Shown here: piece by piece, positions 18,428-25,829 of the stretch
Position numbering within the stretch: the stretch's first letter is position 1
Layout of the letters: every line of letters starts with the position of its first letter
DNA from: Actinomycetes bacterium
Lineage (GTDB): Bacteria; Actinomycetota; Acidimicrobiia; Acidimicrobiales; RAAP-2
Reading direction: 5' to 3'
NCBI GenBank assembly: GCA_021785695.1
Contig: JAJYEQ010000017.1
Location: 1 to 37,804, forward strand
DNA length: 37,804 nucleotides
Program-made: the position numbers and the translations under genes
Notes under the pieces: model-generated
Database searches by the model: none
What the model saw: only the letters and a program-made list of their open reading frames with translations
Told to the model about the DNA's origin: nothing

Positions 18428-19549
18428 CTAGAGCGTAACGCCCAGGAGCGCGGCCGCCGGGCCGACGCTGAAGCCCGCGTGGGCGGCGCGGTCCATCGCC
18501 GCGATCGCCGAGGGCGTGTCGAGGTCGTCATCGAGCGCCGCGCGCACCTCGTCGATCAGGCCGGAGGGCCGCCCAGCCACCAGCGTCGATCGCCAGGTCG
18601 CCAGGCGTGATTGGGCCAGGTGCACCAGCTCATCGCGCCACTCCCAGTCCTGGCGGTAGTGCTGGTCCAGCAGGGCCAGGCGCACCGCGGCGGGCTCGGA
18701 GCGCGCCACCAGCTCCGAGACGAACACCAGGTTGCCCAGCGACTTGGACATCTTGGTCCCGTCCAGGCCGACCAGGCCCACGTGGAGCCAGTGGCGCACG
18801 AAGCCCACACCCGTCACCGTCTCGCTCTGAGCCGCCTCGCACTCGTGGTGGGGGAACGCCAGGTCGCGACCCCCGCCGTGCACGTCGATGGTCGGACCGA
18901 GCTCGCGCATCGCCAGAGCCGAGCACTCGATGTGCCAGCCGGGCCGTCCGGCACCCCAACGGGACTCCCACGACGGCTCGTCGGGCTGGGAGGGCTGCCA
19001 CAGCACGAAGTCCAGGGGGTCGCGCTTGCGCGGGTCCTCGGGCCAGGCGCCGTGCGCGGCCGACACGCTGGCCATGGCCGAAGCGGCGACGTGGCTCACC
19101 TGACCAAAGCGCGGGAACTTGGCGACCTCGAAGTAGACCCAGCCATCGCGCTCGTAGGCCAGTCCGCGCTCGAACAGGCTCCCGATCAAGGTGAGGATCT
19201 CCGGGATCGCCGACGTCGCGCGCGGCTCGCTGTAGCAGGGCACCAGGTTGAGCAACTGCATGTCGCGCTCGAAAATGGCCATCTCCTGGGCCGCCAGGTC
19301 CAGGTAGTTGACGTCGAGCTCGCGAGCCTTGCGCAAGATGTCGTCGTCGACGTCGGTCACGTTGCGCACGCAGCGCGTGTCGTGCCCGTCGTCGCGCAGG
19401 CGCCGCTGGAGCACGTCGAAGATCAGGTACACGTAGGCGTGGCCCAGGTGGGCCGCGTCGTAGGGGGTGATGCCGCAGCTGTACAGCGTCACCACGGGGC
19501 CGGCCTCCAGAGGGTGGGTGCCCTGCCGGGCGGTGTCGTAGAGCTGCAT
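18428..19549 (-). CDS. mshC: Mycothiol ligase MshC (cysteine:GlcN-Ins ligase)
   Basis: Joins cysteine to glucosaminyl-inositol in mycothiol synthesis, a reaction derived from CysRS chemistry. The 373 residues show 'VTLYSCGITPYDAAHLGHAY' (MshC has CGITPYDATHLGHA; CysRS has CGPTVYDYAHIGHAR), 'RPGWHIECSALAMRELG', 'GGGRDLAFPHHECEAAQSE', and the KMSKS-type 'KMSKSLGNLVFVSELV' typical of MshC. It ends 'ALLGVTL' like mycobacterial MshC and lacks the long CysRS C-terminal domain. ATG 19549 overlaps the npdG stop (TGATG) and is preferred over an upstream in-frame start. CysRS is the alternative but fits less well. Confidence 0.88.
   Translation of the reverse strand: MQLYDTARQGTHPLEAGPVVTLYSCGITPYDAAHLGHAYVYLIFDVLQRRLRDDGHDTRCVRNVTDVDDDILRKARELDVNYLDLAAQEMAIFERDMQLLNLVPCYSEPRATSAIPEILTLIGSLFERGLAYERDGWVYFEVAKFPRFGQVSHVAASAMASVSAAHGAWPEDPRKRDPLDFVLWQPSQPDEPSWESRWGAGRPGWHIECSALAMRELGPTIDVHGGGRDLAFPHHECEAAQSETVTGVGFVRHWLHVGLVGLDGTKMSKSLGNLVFVSELVARSEPAAVRLALLDQHYRQDWEWRDELVHLAQSRLATWRSTLVAGRPSGLIDEVRAALDDDLDTPSAIAAMDRAAHAGFSVGPAAALLGVTL
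18432..18437 (-). promoter_or_regulatory. Candidate internal -10 element for thrS
   Basis: TACGCT overlapping the last codons of mshC. Initiation about seven bases on would leave a leader of about 19 bases that contains the GAGGAG ribosome site of thrS. Confidence 0.4.
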
Positions 19550-20196
19550 CACCCCAGGCCCGTCAGTCGCACCGCGGCGTGCGCCCGGTGCCGGATGTTG
19601 ACCGTGATGCACACCGCCGTGAAGGCCTCCACCGCCCCGGCCAGCGCCAGCCCACCGACCTCGACTGGCCGCAGGCCGGGCGCCGTGTGCACGAGCTCGA
19701 CAACGGCCTGCCGTGCGGCGGCATCGTCACCCACGATGAGGACGTCGGACTCCAGGCCGCTGGCCAAGTCCTCCATCTGGGCCGCTGGCAGGTGGTGGAA
19801 CGCCCCCACCACCCGGCTGGCGCGCAGGGCGGCGGCCACGTGTGCCGTGACCGATCCCCGGGGCAGCGTGAGTGGCACCAGCTCGGACCCGTCCTTGGTC
19901 AGGGCGTTGACCATCGAGATCACGACCTTGTCGGCCAGGGACTCGCGCAGCGCCCGCACCGTGACCAGCGTGGACTCCCACGGCGTGGCCACGACGACCA
20001 GGTCGGCGTGGGCCGCCTCCTCGTTGCTCGCACCCCGGACCGAGTCACCGACCACCTGGGCCAGCGCTCCGGCGGCCGCCGCCGCGCGCGCGGGGTCGCG
20101 CGAGCCCAAGATGATGCGGTGCCCGCCCGCTGCCAGGCGCACCGCCACGCCGCGGCCCGCCGGACCAGTACCCCCCAAGATCCCCACTACCGTCAT
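19549..20196 (-). CDS. npdG: F420-dependent NADP(+) oxidoreductase
   Basis: Moves hydride between reduced coenzyme F420 and NADP in the cytoplasm. The 215 residues begin with a Rossmann motif 'TVVGILGGTGPAGRGVAVRL', continue with 'LGSRDPARAAAAAGALAQVV', and end with the family signature 'RPVEVGGLALAGAVEAFTAV' followed by 'TVNIRHRAHAAVRLTGLG'. It implies that this organism makes F420. It is the first gene of the long minus-strand run; GAGGAC is the ribosome site. It is divergent from fabI across a 40-base gap with a shared symmetric -10 element. Confidence 0.94.
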   Translation of the reverse strand: MTVVGILGGTGPAGRGVAVRLAAGGHRIILGSRDPARAAAAAGALAQVVGDSVRGASNEEAAHADLVVVATPWESTLVTVRALRESLADKVVISMVNALTKDGSELVPLTLPRGSVTAHVAAALRASRVVGAFHHLPAAQMEDLASGLESDVLIVGDDAAARQAVVELVHTAPGLRPVEVGGLALAGAVEAFTAVCITVNIRHRAHAAVRLTGLG

Positions 20197-20224
20197 CGTC
20201 CTCGCCTCGCTCGACTCCGCTCGT

Positions 20225-20231
20225 TACGCTA
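20225..20231. promoter_or_regulatory. Symmetric bidirectional -10 element, npdG/fabI
   Basis: TACGCTA reads TACGCT on the plus strand (six bases before the fabI ATG) and TAGCGT on the minus strand (about 30 bases before the npdG ATG). One symmetric element could therefore serve both genes: leaderless for fabI, with a leader of about 22 bases carrying a ribosome site for npdG. Confidence 0.55.
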
Positions 20232-20236
20232 ACAAG

Positions 20237-21016
20237 ATGGCCCTGCTGACCGATCACCGACTGCTCGTCACGGGCATTCTGACTGAGGACTCCCTCGCTT
20301 ACGCAATTGCCCGACGCTCACTCGAGGAAGGCGCGGCGGTCATCGTCACCGGTGCCGGCCGTGGCCTGTCGCTGACGCGGCGCACCGCGCGCAAGCTGGG
20401 CGACATCGGCGAGGTGCTCGAGCTCGACGTGACCGACACCGCGCAGGTCGACGCCGCCGCGGCCGCCGTCCTCCAGCGCTTCGGGCGCCTCGACGGACTG
20501 GTGCACGCGATTGGCTACGCGCCGCCGTCGTGCCTGGGCCAGGGCATGTTGGTAGCGCCCTTCGAAGATGTCGCGACGGCCATGCACGTGTCGACCTACT
20601 CACTGGCGACCCTGGTGCGGGCGTTCCTGCCGGCCCTGCGCGCGTCGCAAGCCGTCGGCGGCGCCTCGGTCGTCGGCCTCGACTTCGACGCGACCCGGGC
20701 CTACCCCCTCTACGACTGGATGGGCGTCATGAAGGCCGGCCTCGAGTCGCTCAGCCGGTACCTCGCGCGCCAGGTGGGACCCGACCACATCCGGGTCAAC
20801 CTGGTGGCCGCCGGGCCGGTGCGCACGATCGCGGCCAAGTCAATCCCGAGCTTCTCGGTCTTCGAGGACAACTGGGGCGAGCGCGCACCTCTGGGCTGGG
20901 ACGTTCACGACTCCCCCGCCGTAGCCGACGCCACCATCGCCCTCCTGTCGCCCCTCCTGCGGGCGACGACCGCCGAGATCCTCCACGTCGACGGCGGCGC
21001 CCACGCCATGGGCTGA
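20237..21016 (+). CDS. fabI: Enoyl-[acyl-carrier-protein] reductase, InhA-like FabI
   Basis: NADH-dependent reductase for the last step of each fatty-acid elongation cycle. The 259 residues show the atypical SDR start 'LLVTGILTEDSLAYAIARRS', 'DGLVHAIGYAPPSCLGQGML', the catalytic Y-x6-K in 'YDWMGVMKAGLESLSRY', and 'RVNLVAAGPVRTIAAKSI', closely resembling mycobacterial InhA. It ends 'ILHVDGGAHAMG'. The frame is open far upstream, but ATG 20237 begins the conserved fold and lies six bases after TACGCT without a ribosome site. Confidence 0.95.
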   Translation: MALLTDHRLLVTGILTEDSLAYAIARRSLEEGAAVIVTGAGRGLSLTRRTARKLGDIGEVLELDVTDTAQVDAAAAAVLQRFGRLDGLVHAIGYAPPSCLGQGMLVAPFEDVATAMHVSTYSLATLVRAFLPALRASQAVGGASVVGLDFDATRAYPLYDWMGVMKAGLESLSRYLARQVGPDHIRVNLVAAGPVRTIAAKSIPSFSVFEDNWGERAPLGWDVHDSPAVADATIALLSPLLRATTAEILHVDGGAHAMG

Positions 21017-21170
21017 GCCGCCGCGACCTGCGCCTCCTGCGGCGTGTGAACAGCCCCCGCGAGACATCCCTCGTCGTGGGCGCCGTGCCCCGCGATGACT
21101 TGCGACGCAGCGCTCGCGCGGCCGGGACCGCCGACCGACTCGTCGCGACATCACCCCGGACGTGACCCAC

Positions 21171-21188
21171 CTCCCCTCGGCGAGGGAG
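21171..21188. terminator. Candidate hairpin between convergent fabI and lysE-type gene
   Basis: CTCCCCTCGGCGAGGGAG folds into a 7-bp stem with one bulged C and a three-base loop. It stands in the 185-base gap between converging genes, where a terminator is expected. It has no T tract, so support is modest. The rest of the gap shows nothing recognisable. Confidence 0.35.
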
Positions 21189-21201
21189 CCTCGCACCGCC
21201 C

Positions 21202-21837
21202 TCAGCCGAGCAGCGCTCCCCCGACGACGGACGCGCCCAGGGCGACCATCACCGTCCCGCCGCTCACCCGCAGCGCGACGAGACGACGCGGCCGGCCAGC
21301 CAGCCACGCGCGCGCGGTCCCGGCGACGACCCCCCACGACGAGTCACTGAGGAAGGCCAGCCCACTGAAGACCACACCCATGGCGAGCAGCTGCACCGTG
21401 GTGGGCGAGCCACTGGAGCGCAAGAAGCGGGGAAACACGGCCAGGAAGAAGACCAGCGCCTTGGGGTTGAGTCCACCGACGGTGAATCCCTGGCGCATCG
21501 CCCGCGAGACGCTGGGCCGTCCTCCGACGGGCTCGGCCATCGTGCGGGCGACCTCATGGCGGTGGCGCAGAGCATCGACACCGAGGAACACCAGGTACGA
21601 GCCACCCGCCAGCTGCAGAGCGATCGAGGCGCCCGGCCACCGCGTCACGACCGGTCCCAGTCCGAGGGCGACCAGCGAGGCCAGCACCAGGGTGCCGATC
21701 GAGTTCCCGAGGGCCGAGGCCACCGCGACGCGCCGACCCCAGGCGACGCCCCGCGCCAGCGTGAACAGCACGCTCGGACCCGGAACCACGATGATGACCA
21801 GCGAGGCCGCGACGAAGCCCCAGGTGATCGCGCTCAT
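21202..21837 (-). CDS. LysE/RhtB-family amino-acid exporter
   Basis: A 211-residue inner-membrane exporter of the LysE/RhtB family. It begins 'MSAITWGFVAASLVIIVVPG' followed by the family hallmark PGPSVLFTLARG, has about six hydrophobic helices, and contains 'FTVGGLNPKALVFFLAVFPR', the second conserved block. Members export amino acids or related metabolites; the substrate cannot be told. ATG 21837 starts the conserved first helix; the longer upstream frame runs through the neighbouring MFS gene and is not used. Only a weak GGGCGG precedes it. Confidence 0.92.
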   Translation of the reverse strand: MSAITWGFVAASLVIIVVPGPSVLFTLARGVAWGRRVAVASALGNSIGTLVLASLVALGLGPVVTRWPGASIALQLAGGSYLVFLGVDALRHRHEVARTMAEPVGGRPSVSRAMRQGFTVGGLNPKALVFFLAVFPRFLRSSGSPTTVQLLAMGVVFSGLAFLSDSSWGVVAGTARAWLAGRPRRLVALRVSGGTVMVALGASVVGGALLG

Positions 21838-21929
21838 CGCGCCGCCCGGGGCCTCCGAGCCACCGCGCGCGAGACCGCCCGCGCCTGCCTGGTAGCCGGG
21901 GCCATCTCGAAACGTTAGCGCCGCGGCGC

Positions 21930-23534
21930 TCAGGCCTCGCTGCTGGCCTCGGCGTCCTCGGGCACCACGGCGCCGCACGTGCTCCCGGTGAGGGCGGCGA
22001 CTAGCGCCGCCACGACCATGAGCGCGCCCGCGGCGGTCAGCGCGATGTGCAGCCCGTGGGTGAAGGCACCGTAGGCCGCCTTCACCACCCGATTGATGAT
22101 GGCCTCGATCGCCTTGGAGCCCCCCGCGTACTGGCGGGCCCGGATCGAGATGGACCCCGTCGTCAGAGCCGTGATGATCTCCTGGCGAAAGGCCGGGGGC
22201 ACGCCGATCGCGCCCAGGCGCGCCATCAGCTGGACCGTCAGCTGACCGTTGACGAGCGAGCCCAGGACCGCCACGCCCGTGACCGCCCCGAGCTCCCGGG
22301 CGGTGTTGACCGTCGAGGCCGCCATGCCCGAGTGCTCCGGCGGCAGGGCGTTCAACGCGTCGGAGGTGACCGGGACCACCACGATGCCGAAGCCCACGCC
22401 GGCCAGTCCCATCGTCCAGCCCAGGTAGCCCAGACCGGGGTCGCGGGCAACGACGGCGTTGGTCGTCAGGACGCCCGCGGCGGCCAGCAGGCTCCCCACC
22501 GTCATCGGCAGGCGCGAGCCGACCCGCGCCACCCAGCGCCCCGTGACCAGGGATGCGGCCACCATGCCCACCAGCAGGGGCAGGAAGTCGATGGCCAGCC
22601 GGTAGGCGCCGGCGTTGCGGACGACCTCCAGGTACAGCGCGACGAAGAAGAATATGGAGAAGATCGAGAAGTAGCTGGCGAAGGCCACCGCGTTGGCGCC
22701 CGCGAAGACCGGCCGGGCGAAGTAGCGCAGGTCCAGCATGGGCTCGCGCACCCGCAGCTCCACGGCCACGAACAGCCCCGCCGCAACCGCACTGACGACG
22801 AAGAGGGCCAGGACCGAATCCGCGCCGTAGCCAACGCTCTCGCCGTGAATGATGCCGAAGGTCACCGTGCTCAGCGCCAGCGCGCTCAGGGCAAAGCCCA
22901 CCACATCCATGGGTCCGCGCTCTCGAGGTGGCCGGCTGGGCAGAGCCACCCACGCCGCCACAAACGCCAACGCGCCAAAGAGCACGTTGAACCAGAACAG
23001 AGCACGCCAGCTCCACAGACCGACCAGGATCCCACCGATCACCGGGCCCGCGGCCAGGGCCAGGCCCGAGACCGCCGCCCACACCCCGAGGGCCCGCGCT
23101 CGCGCCTGCTGGAGCGGATAGATGTGGCGCAGGATCGACAGCGTCCCGGGCTCGGAGCCCGCAGCCCCCACGCCCATGACGACGCGCCCCACGATCAACT
23201 CGCCCACATTGTGGGCCAGAGCGGCGAGAACCGAGCCCACCACGAAGACGCCAACGCCCGCGAGCAGCACGGGCTTGCGACCGATGAGGTCGCCCATCGA
23301 GCCGCTCATGAGCATCAGGCTCGCGAAGGCCAGCGCGTAGCCGCCCACCACCCACTGGAGCTGCGGGACGCCCGCGTGCAGGCCGGCCTGCACACCGGTG
23401 AGCACGGGGCTGACGACCGTGTTGTCGAGGAACGTCAGGAACAGGACCGACATGAGCGCGACGAAACTCACCTGCACCCGCGCGCGATGCAGGTGGAGCA
23501 CCCGGGGAGCCGCCCTGCCCTCGACGTTGGTCAC
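21930..23534 (-). CDS. MFS drug exporter, DHA2 (14-TM, EmrB/QacA) family
   Basis: Proton-driven multidrug exporter of the major facilitator superfamily. The 534 residues contain about fourteen helices. 'FLDNTVVSPVLTGVQAGLHA' is the helix 1 motif D1, 'GSMGDLIGRKPVLLAGVGVF' is motif A, and 'AAVSGLALAAGPVIGGILVG' is the antiporter motif C. GTG 23534 is chosen with AGAGGAGG four bases upstream; a TTG lies one codon earlier. No regulator sits beside it. The substrate is unknown; the neighbouring secreted neocarzinostatin-like protein is suggestive but not proof of a link. Confidence 0.92.
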   Translation of the reverse strand: MTNVEGRAAPRVLHLHRARVQVSFVALMSVLFLTFLDNTVVSPVLTGVQAGLHAGVPQLQWVVGGYALAFASLMLMSGSMGDLIGRKPVLLAGVGVFVVGSVLAALAHNVGELIVGRVVMGVGAAGSEPGTLSILRHIYPLQQARARALGVWAAVSGLALAAGPVIGGILVGLWSWRALFWFNVLFGALAFVAAWVALPSRPPRERGPMDVVGFALSALALSTVTFGIIHGESVGYGADSVLALFVVSAVAAGLFVAVELRVREPMLDLRYFARPVFAGANAVAFASYFSIFSIFFFVALYLEVVRNAGAYRLAIDFLPLLVGMVAASLVTGRWVARVGSRLPMTVGSLLAAAGVLTTNAVVARDPGLGYLGWTMGLAGVGFGIVVVPVTSDALNALPPEHSGMAASTVNTARELGAVTGVAVLGSLVNGQLTVQLMARLGAIGVPPAFRQEIITALTTGSISIRARQYAGGSKAIEAIINRVVKAAYGAFTHGLHIALTAAGALMVVAALVAALTGSTCGAVVPEDAEASSEA

Positions 23535-23609
23535 CAAACCTCCTCTACGTCGGGGGCGCCTCCGGCCACGCCACCGGCGTCCCCACTCTCTCGAACGAGC
23601 GACGCCCGA

Positions 23610-24038
23610 CTACGAGCGCACCAGTCGGAACCGAATACGCGCACTGGCGGTGTCGCGGCCGCTCGCCGTGCCCACGCTGATCGCGCAGGCGGCCAGGTTG
23701 CGCGGCGTCGTGCCGCACGACCCCTTGCCGATCTTGCCGGTGTGCACCTTGAACCTGGTCACCGGCAGGACACCCCGGGCCGTGGTCTTGGCCAGTGTCG
23801 CCGTCAGGATGTCGCACTGGCTCTGTCCCTGCGCCACTGCCAGGCACTCGACGAGGTAGACGGTCTCGTGCGCCTTGAAGCCGGCGCCCTGCACTCGGAC
23901 CACCTCACCGTTGCGCAACGCGATCGACGGTCGCACCGTGATGTGCCGTCGCGGATGCGTGGCCGCACCCGCAGGATACGTACCCAGAGCCAGAGCCAGC
24001 GCCGCCACCGCACCCAGCACCCGAATCCGTCGTCCCAT
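23610..24038 (-). CDS. Secreted neocarzinostatin-fold protein
   Basis: A 142-residue protein with a clear signal peptide ('MGRRIRVLGAVAALALALGT', cleavage probably near AGA-A at 25-26) followed by one immunoglobulin-like domain. 'NGEVVRVQGAGFKAHETVYL' and 'VECLAVAQGQSQCDI' match the neocarzinostatin family start, and 'GSCGTTPRNLAACAISVG' matches its second disulfide loop. Cysteines 65/75 and 108/118 would form the two family disulfides. Classical members carry enediyne antibiotics, but no enediyne genes are present here, so it is probably a general extracellular member. ATG 24038 has GGAGG five bases upstream; an in-frame ATG 13 codons earlier lacks this. Confidence 0.8.
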   Translation of the reverse strand: MGRRIRVLGAVAALALALGTYPAGAATHPRRHITVRPSIALRNGEVVRVQGAGFKAHETVYLVECLAVAQGQSQCDILTATLAKTTARGVLPVTRFKVHTGKIGKGSCGTTPRNLAACAISVGTASGRDTASARIRFRLVRS

Positions 24039-24100
24039 CAGCACCTCCCCGTGAGTGTCGCCGCAAGCCAGCGACACAACCTGCCCAGTCCGCTAACTGC

Positions 24101-24706
24101 ATGGTAGCCACACGCCTTGCCCAGCACGCCGACCGTCCCGTGGAGTACAACTGGCACGTGGGAGAGCGCGCGCACCTGGTGCTCTATGTACCCCTGCCCG
24201 CACTGGACGAGGTCGTCGACCCCTATCGCCATCCGGGTGCCCTCCCGGCCCACGTGACGGTATGGCCACCGTGGTCCGGCGACTGCGACCTGTCACAGCC
24301 CAACGGCACGGTGTTCGCCGCCACCCGGTGCTGCGCGGGCTGGGACGCGGACTTCTTCACGGTCTCCTGGTTCGGGCGCCGGGTCGTCATCCTCCAGCCG
24401 CGCCATCCGGATCCCTTCCACGAGCTGCGGACCCGCCTCGGCGATCCGCCGCACCCCGGTGGTGCCCAAGCGCGTCCCTTCGTCCCCCACGTCACGGTCG
24501 CCACAAGGTGGCCGCACGTCCACCTCCGGGAGGCGGCGCGTTGGGCGGACACCCATCTGCCGCTGCGCGTTCCCGTCACGGACGTGGCCCTCGCGCGCCG
24601 CGACAACGTCGCACACGCCTGGGTCGAGGTCTGCCGCTGGTCGCTGCGCGAGCCCTCGGCCACCACCGCGGGCCCGGGACGGGATACCCCCTCGACGCCT
24701 CAGTGA
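24101..24706 (+). CDS. 2H phosphoesterase superfamily protein (2'-5' RNA ligase-like)
   Basis: A 201-residue protein with two HxT motifs, His51-Val-Thr in 'LPAHVTVWPPW' and His130-Val-Thr in 'FVPHVTVATRW'. The spacing of about 79 residues is typical of the 2H phosphoesterase fold (LigT/ThpR, cyclic phosphodiesterases). These enzymes hydrolyse or rejoin 2',3'-cyclic or 2'-5' phosphate bonds; the actual substrate is unknown. ATG 24101 is the first start; a GTG at 24160 closer to the fold is possible. Divergent from the neocarzinostatin-like gene with a 62-base gap. Confidence 0.78.
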   Translation: MVATRLAQHADRPVEYNWHVGERAHLVLYVPLPALDEVVDPYRHPGALPAHVTVWPPWSGDCDLSQPNGTVFAATRCCAGWDADFFTVSWFGRRVVILQPRHPDPFHELRTRLGDPPHPGGAQARPFVPHVTVATRWPHVHLREAARWADTHLPLRVPVTDVALARRDNVAHAWVEVCRWSLREPSATTAGPGRDTPSTPQ

Positions 24707-25153
24707 AGTCATGTGGTGCTCCCCCGAGCGCGACCATCTGATGGACACCCTCTCGTACATCCCGGGTCGCTGGCACTGCTCGTGATGCCTCGTCGATCGC
24801 CCTCCCTCCTGGCGCGGGGAGCCCTGCGTCCTGGTTCACTGGCGGTCGTGCGCCGAGGCCGGGCCACGTGGCGCCGCCATGATCCGGCACGGCGAGGACT
24901 CCGTGCACCAGGCGACGCCTCCGCTCGGCGGGTCCGCGACCCCGATGCTGTGCGGCACCGCTGACGCGGCCGCGGCGGCCGCGCGCTGCCCTCCTCGCCG
25001 AGGTGCGCACGCTGAAATCTGGCCCGTGCTTCTGGCACATCACCGGGACCGGCACCAGCGCAGCACGCCAGCGCTCGGCGGGCAGGGACCCGAACCGTCT
25101 CGCGCTCTCCCAGGGCCGCTCGGGAGGCCGCTGGCGCGAAGAGTGCGCCCCGC
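24707..25153. other. Gene-free stretch of about 450 bases
   Basis: All six frames were read. The open frames here give low-complexity, Arg/Pro/Ala-rich peptides with no family signature and no convincing ribosome site. No tRNA, clear repeat or strong hairpin was seen. It may be the decayed remains of a gene or genes between the 2H and carbonic anhydrase genes. Confidence 0.5.
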
Positions 25154-25672
25154 CTAGGTCGACGGGCCTGACTCGTCACGAGGCCCGACCTCCTCGAGAC
25201 GCCCGCTCGACTCGTCGTAGAGGAAGCCGCGAATCGCGTCGCGGTGGGCGAGGAAGGCACTGGTCGCGAGGCGGTCTACGCTGCGGCGCACGTCAGTGGC
25301 GGGATCGCCAAAGGACTCCAGGGGCCACGGGGGCTCCTGGCCGGCCTCGCGGGCGAGGTCGGCGACGAACGCGCCCTCGTCCATCGTGCGCAGCCCGCAG
25401 TCTCGGTGGTGGATCACCATGATCTCTCGCGTCCCCAGACGGCGCTGCGAGATGGCCACCGAGCGGATCACGTCGTCGGTAACCGCCCCGCCAGCATTGC
25501 GCAGGATGTTCAGGTCGCCTTCGTGTAAGCCCAAGAGGGCGTACAGGTTGATGCGCGCGTCCATGCACGTGAGGACGACGACGGGCCGTCGGGGTCGCAT
25601 CGGCAGGTCGCCGAATCCAAAGGTCGCGGCGTACTGGTCCGCGCGCGTCAGCAACTCATCGGTGTGGCTCAT
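25154..25672 (-). CDS. Short beta-carbonic anhydrase (Rv1284-like)
   Basis: Interconverts carbon dioxide and bicarbonate in the cytoplasm. The 172 residues show the beta-class zinc site: Cys36-x-Asp38-x-Arg40 in 'VLTCMDARINLYALLGLHEG' and His89-x2-Cys92 in 'MVIHHRDCGL'. 'LRNAGGAVTDDVIRSVAISQ' follows the family closely, and the whole protein aligns by eye with the short mycobacterial Rv1284 type. The frame is open upstream to 25798, but ATG 25672 has GAGGGGAG before it and gives the normal length. Confidence 0.93.
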   Translation of the reverse strand: MSHTDELLTRADQYAATFGFGDLPMRPRRPVVVLTCMDARINLYALLGLHEGDLNILRNAGGAVTDDVIRSVAISQRRLGTREIMVIHHRDCGLRTMDEGAFVADLAREAGQEPPWPLESFGDPATDVRRSVDRLATSAFLAHRDAIRGFLYDESSGRLEEVGPRDESGPST

Positions 25673-25817
25673 GGCTCCCCTCGCCAGCGCCCGGCCCTCC
25701 GGCGAGCCGGCGCCCCTCACCGTACCGGCGCGGATCCACCCGTCGTCCAGATTCGCGCTCGGCGACGCTGGGCCCTCCTCCACCGTGCCAACGGGCACCG
25801 CCCACGAGTGCTGTCCC

Positions 25818-25829
25818 TACAGTGAGGCC
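25818..25829 (+). promoter_or_regulatory. -10 element of the toroid-protein gene
   Basis: TACAGT followed by GAGGCC and the ATG at 25830. The six-base spacing predicts a leaderless start; GAGG could alternatively act as a ribosome site if transcription begins further upstream. Confidence 0.55.

Noticed and set aside
18428..19549. Annotation as cysteinyl-tRNA synthetase
   Set aside because: The CGITPYD signature, KMSKSLGNLVFVS segment, short length and C-terminal end match MshC instead.
18611..20236. An 801-codon plus-strand frame that would extend FabI at its N-terminus
   Set aside because: The upstream part is antisense to mshC and npdG; the InhA-like fold begins exactly at ATG 20237.
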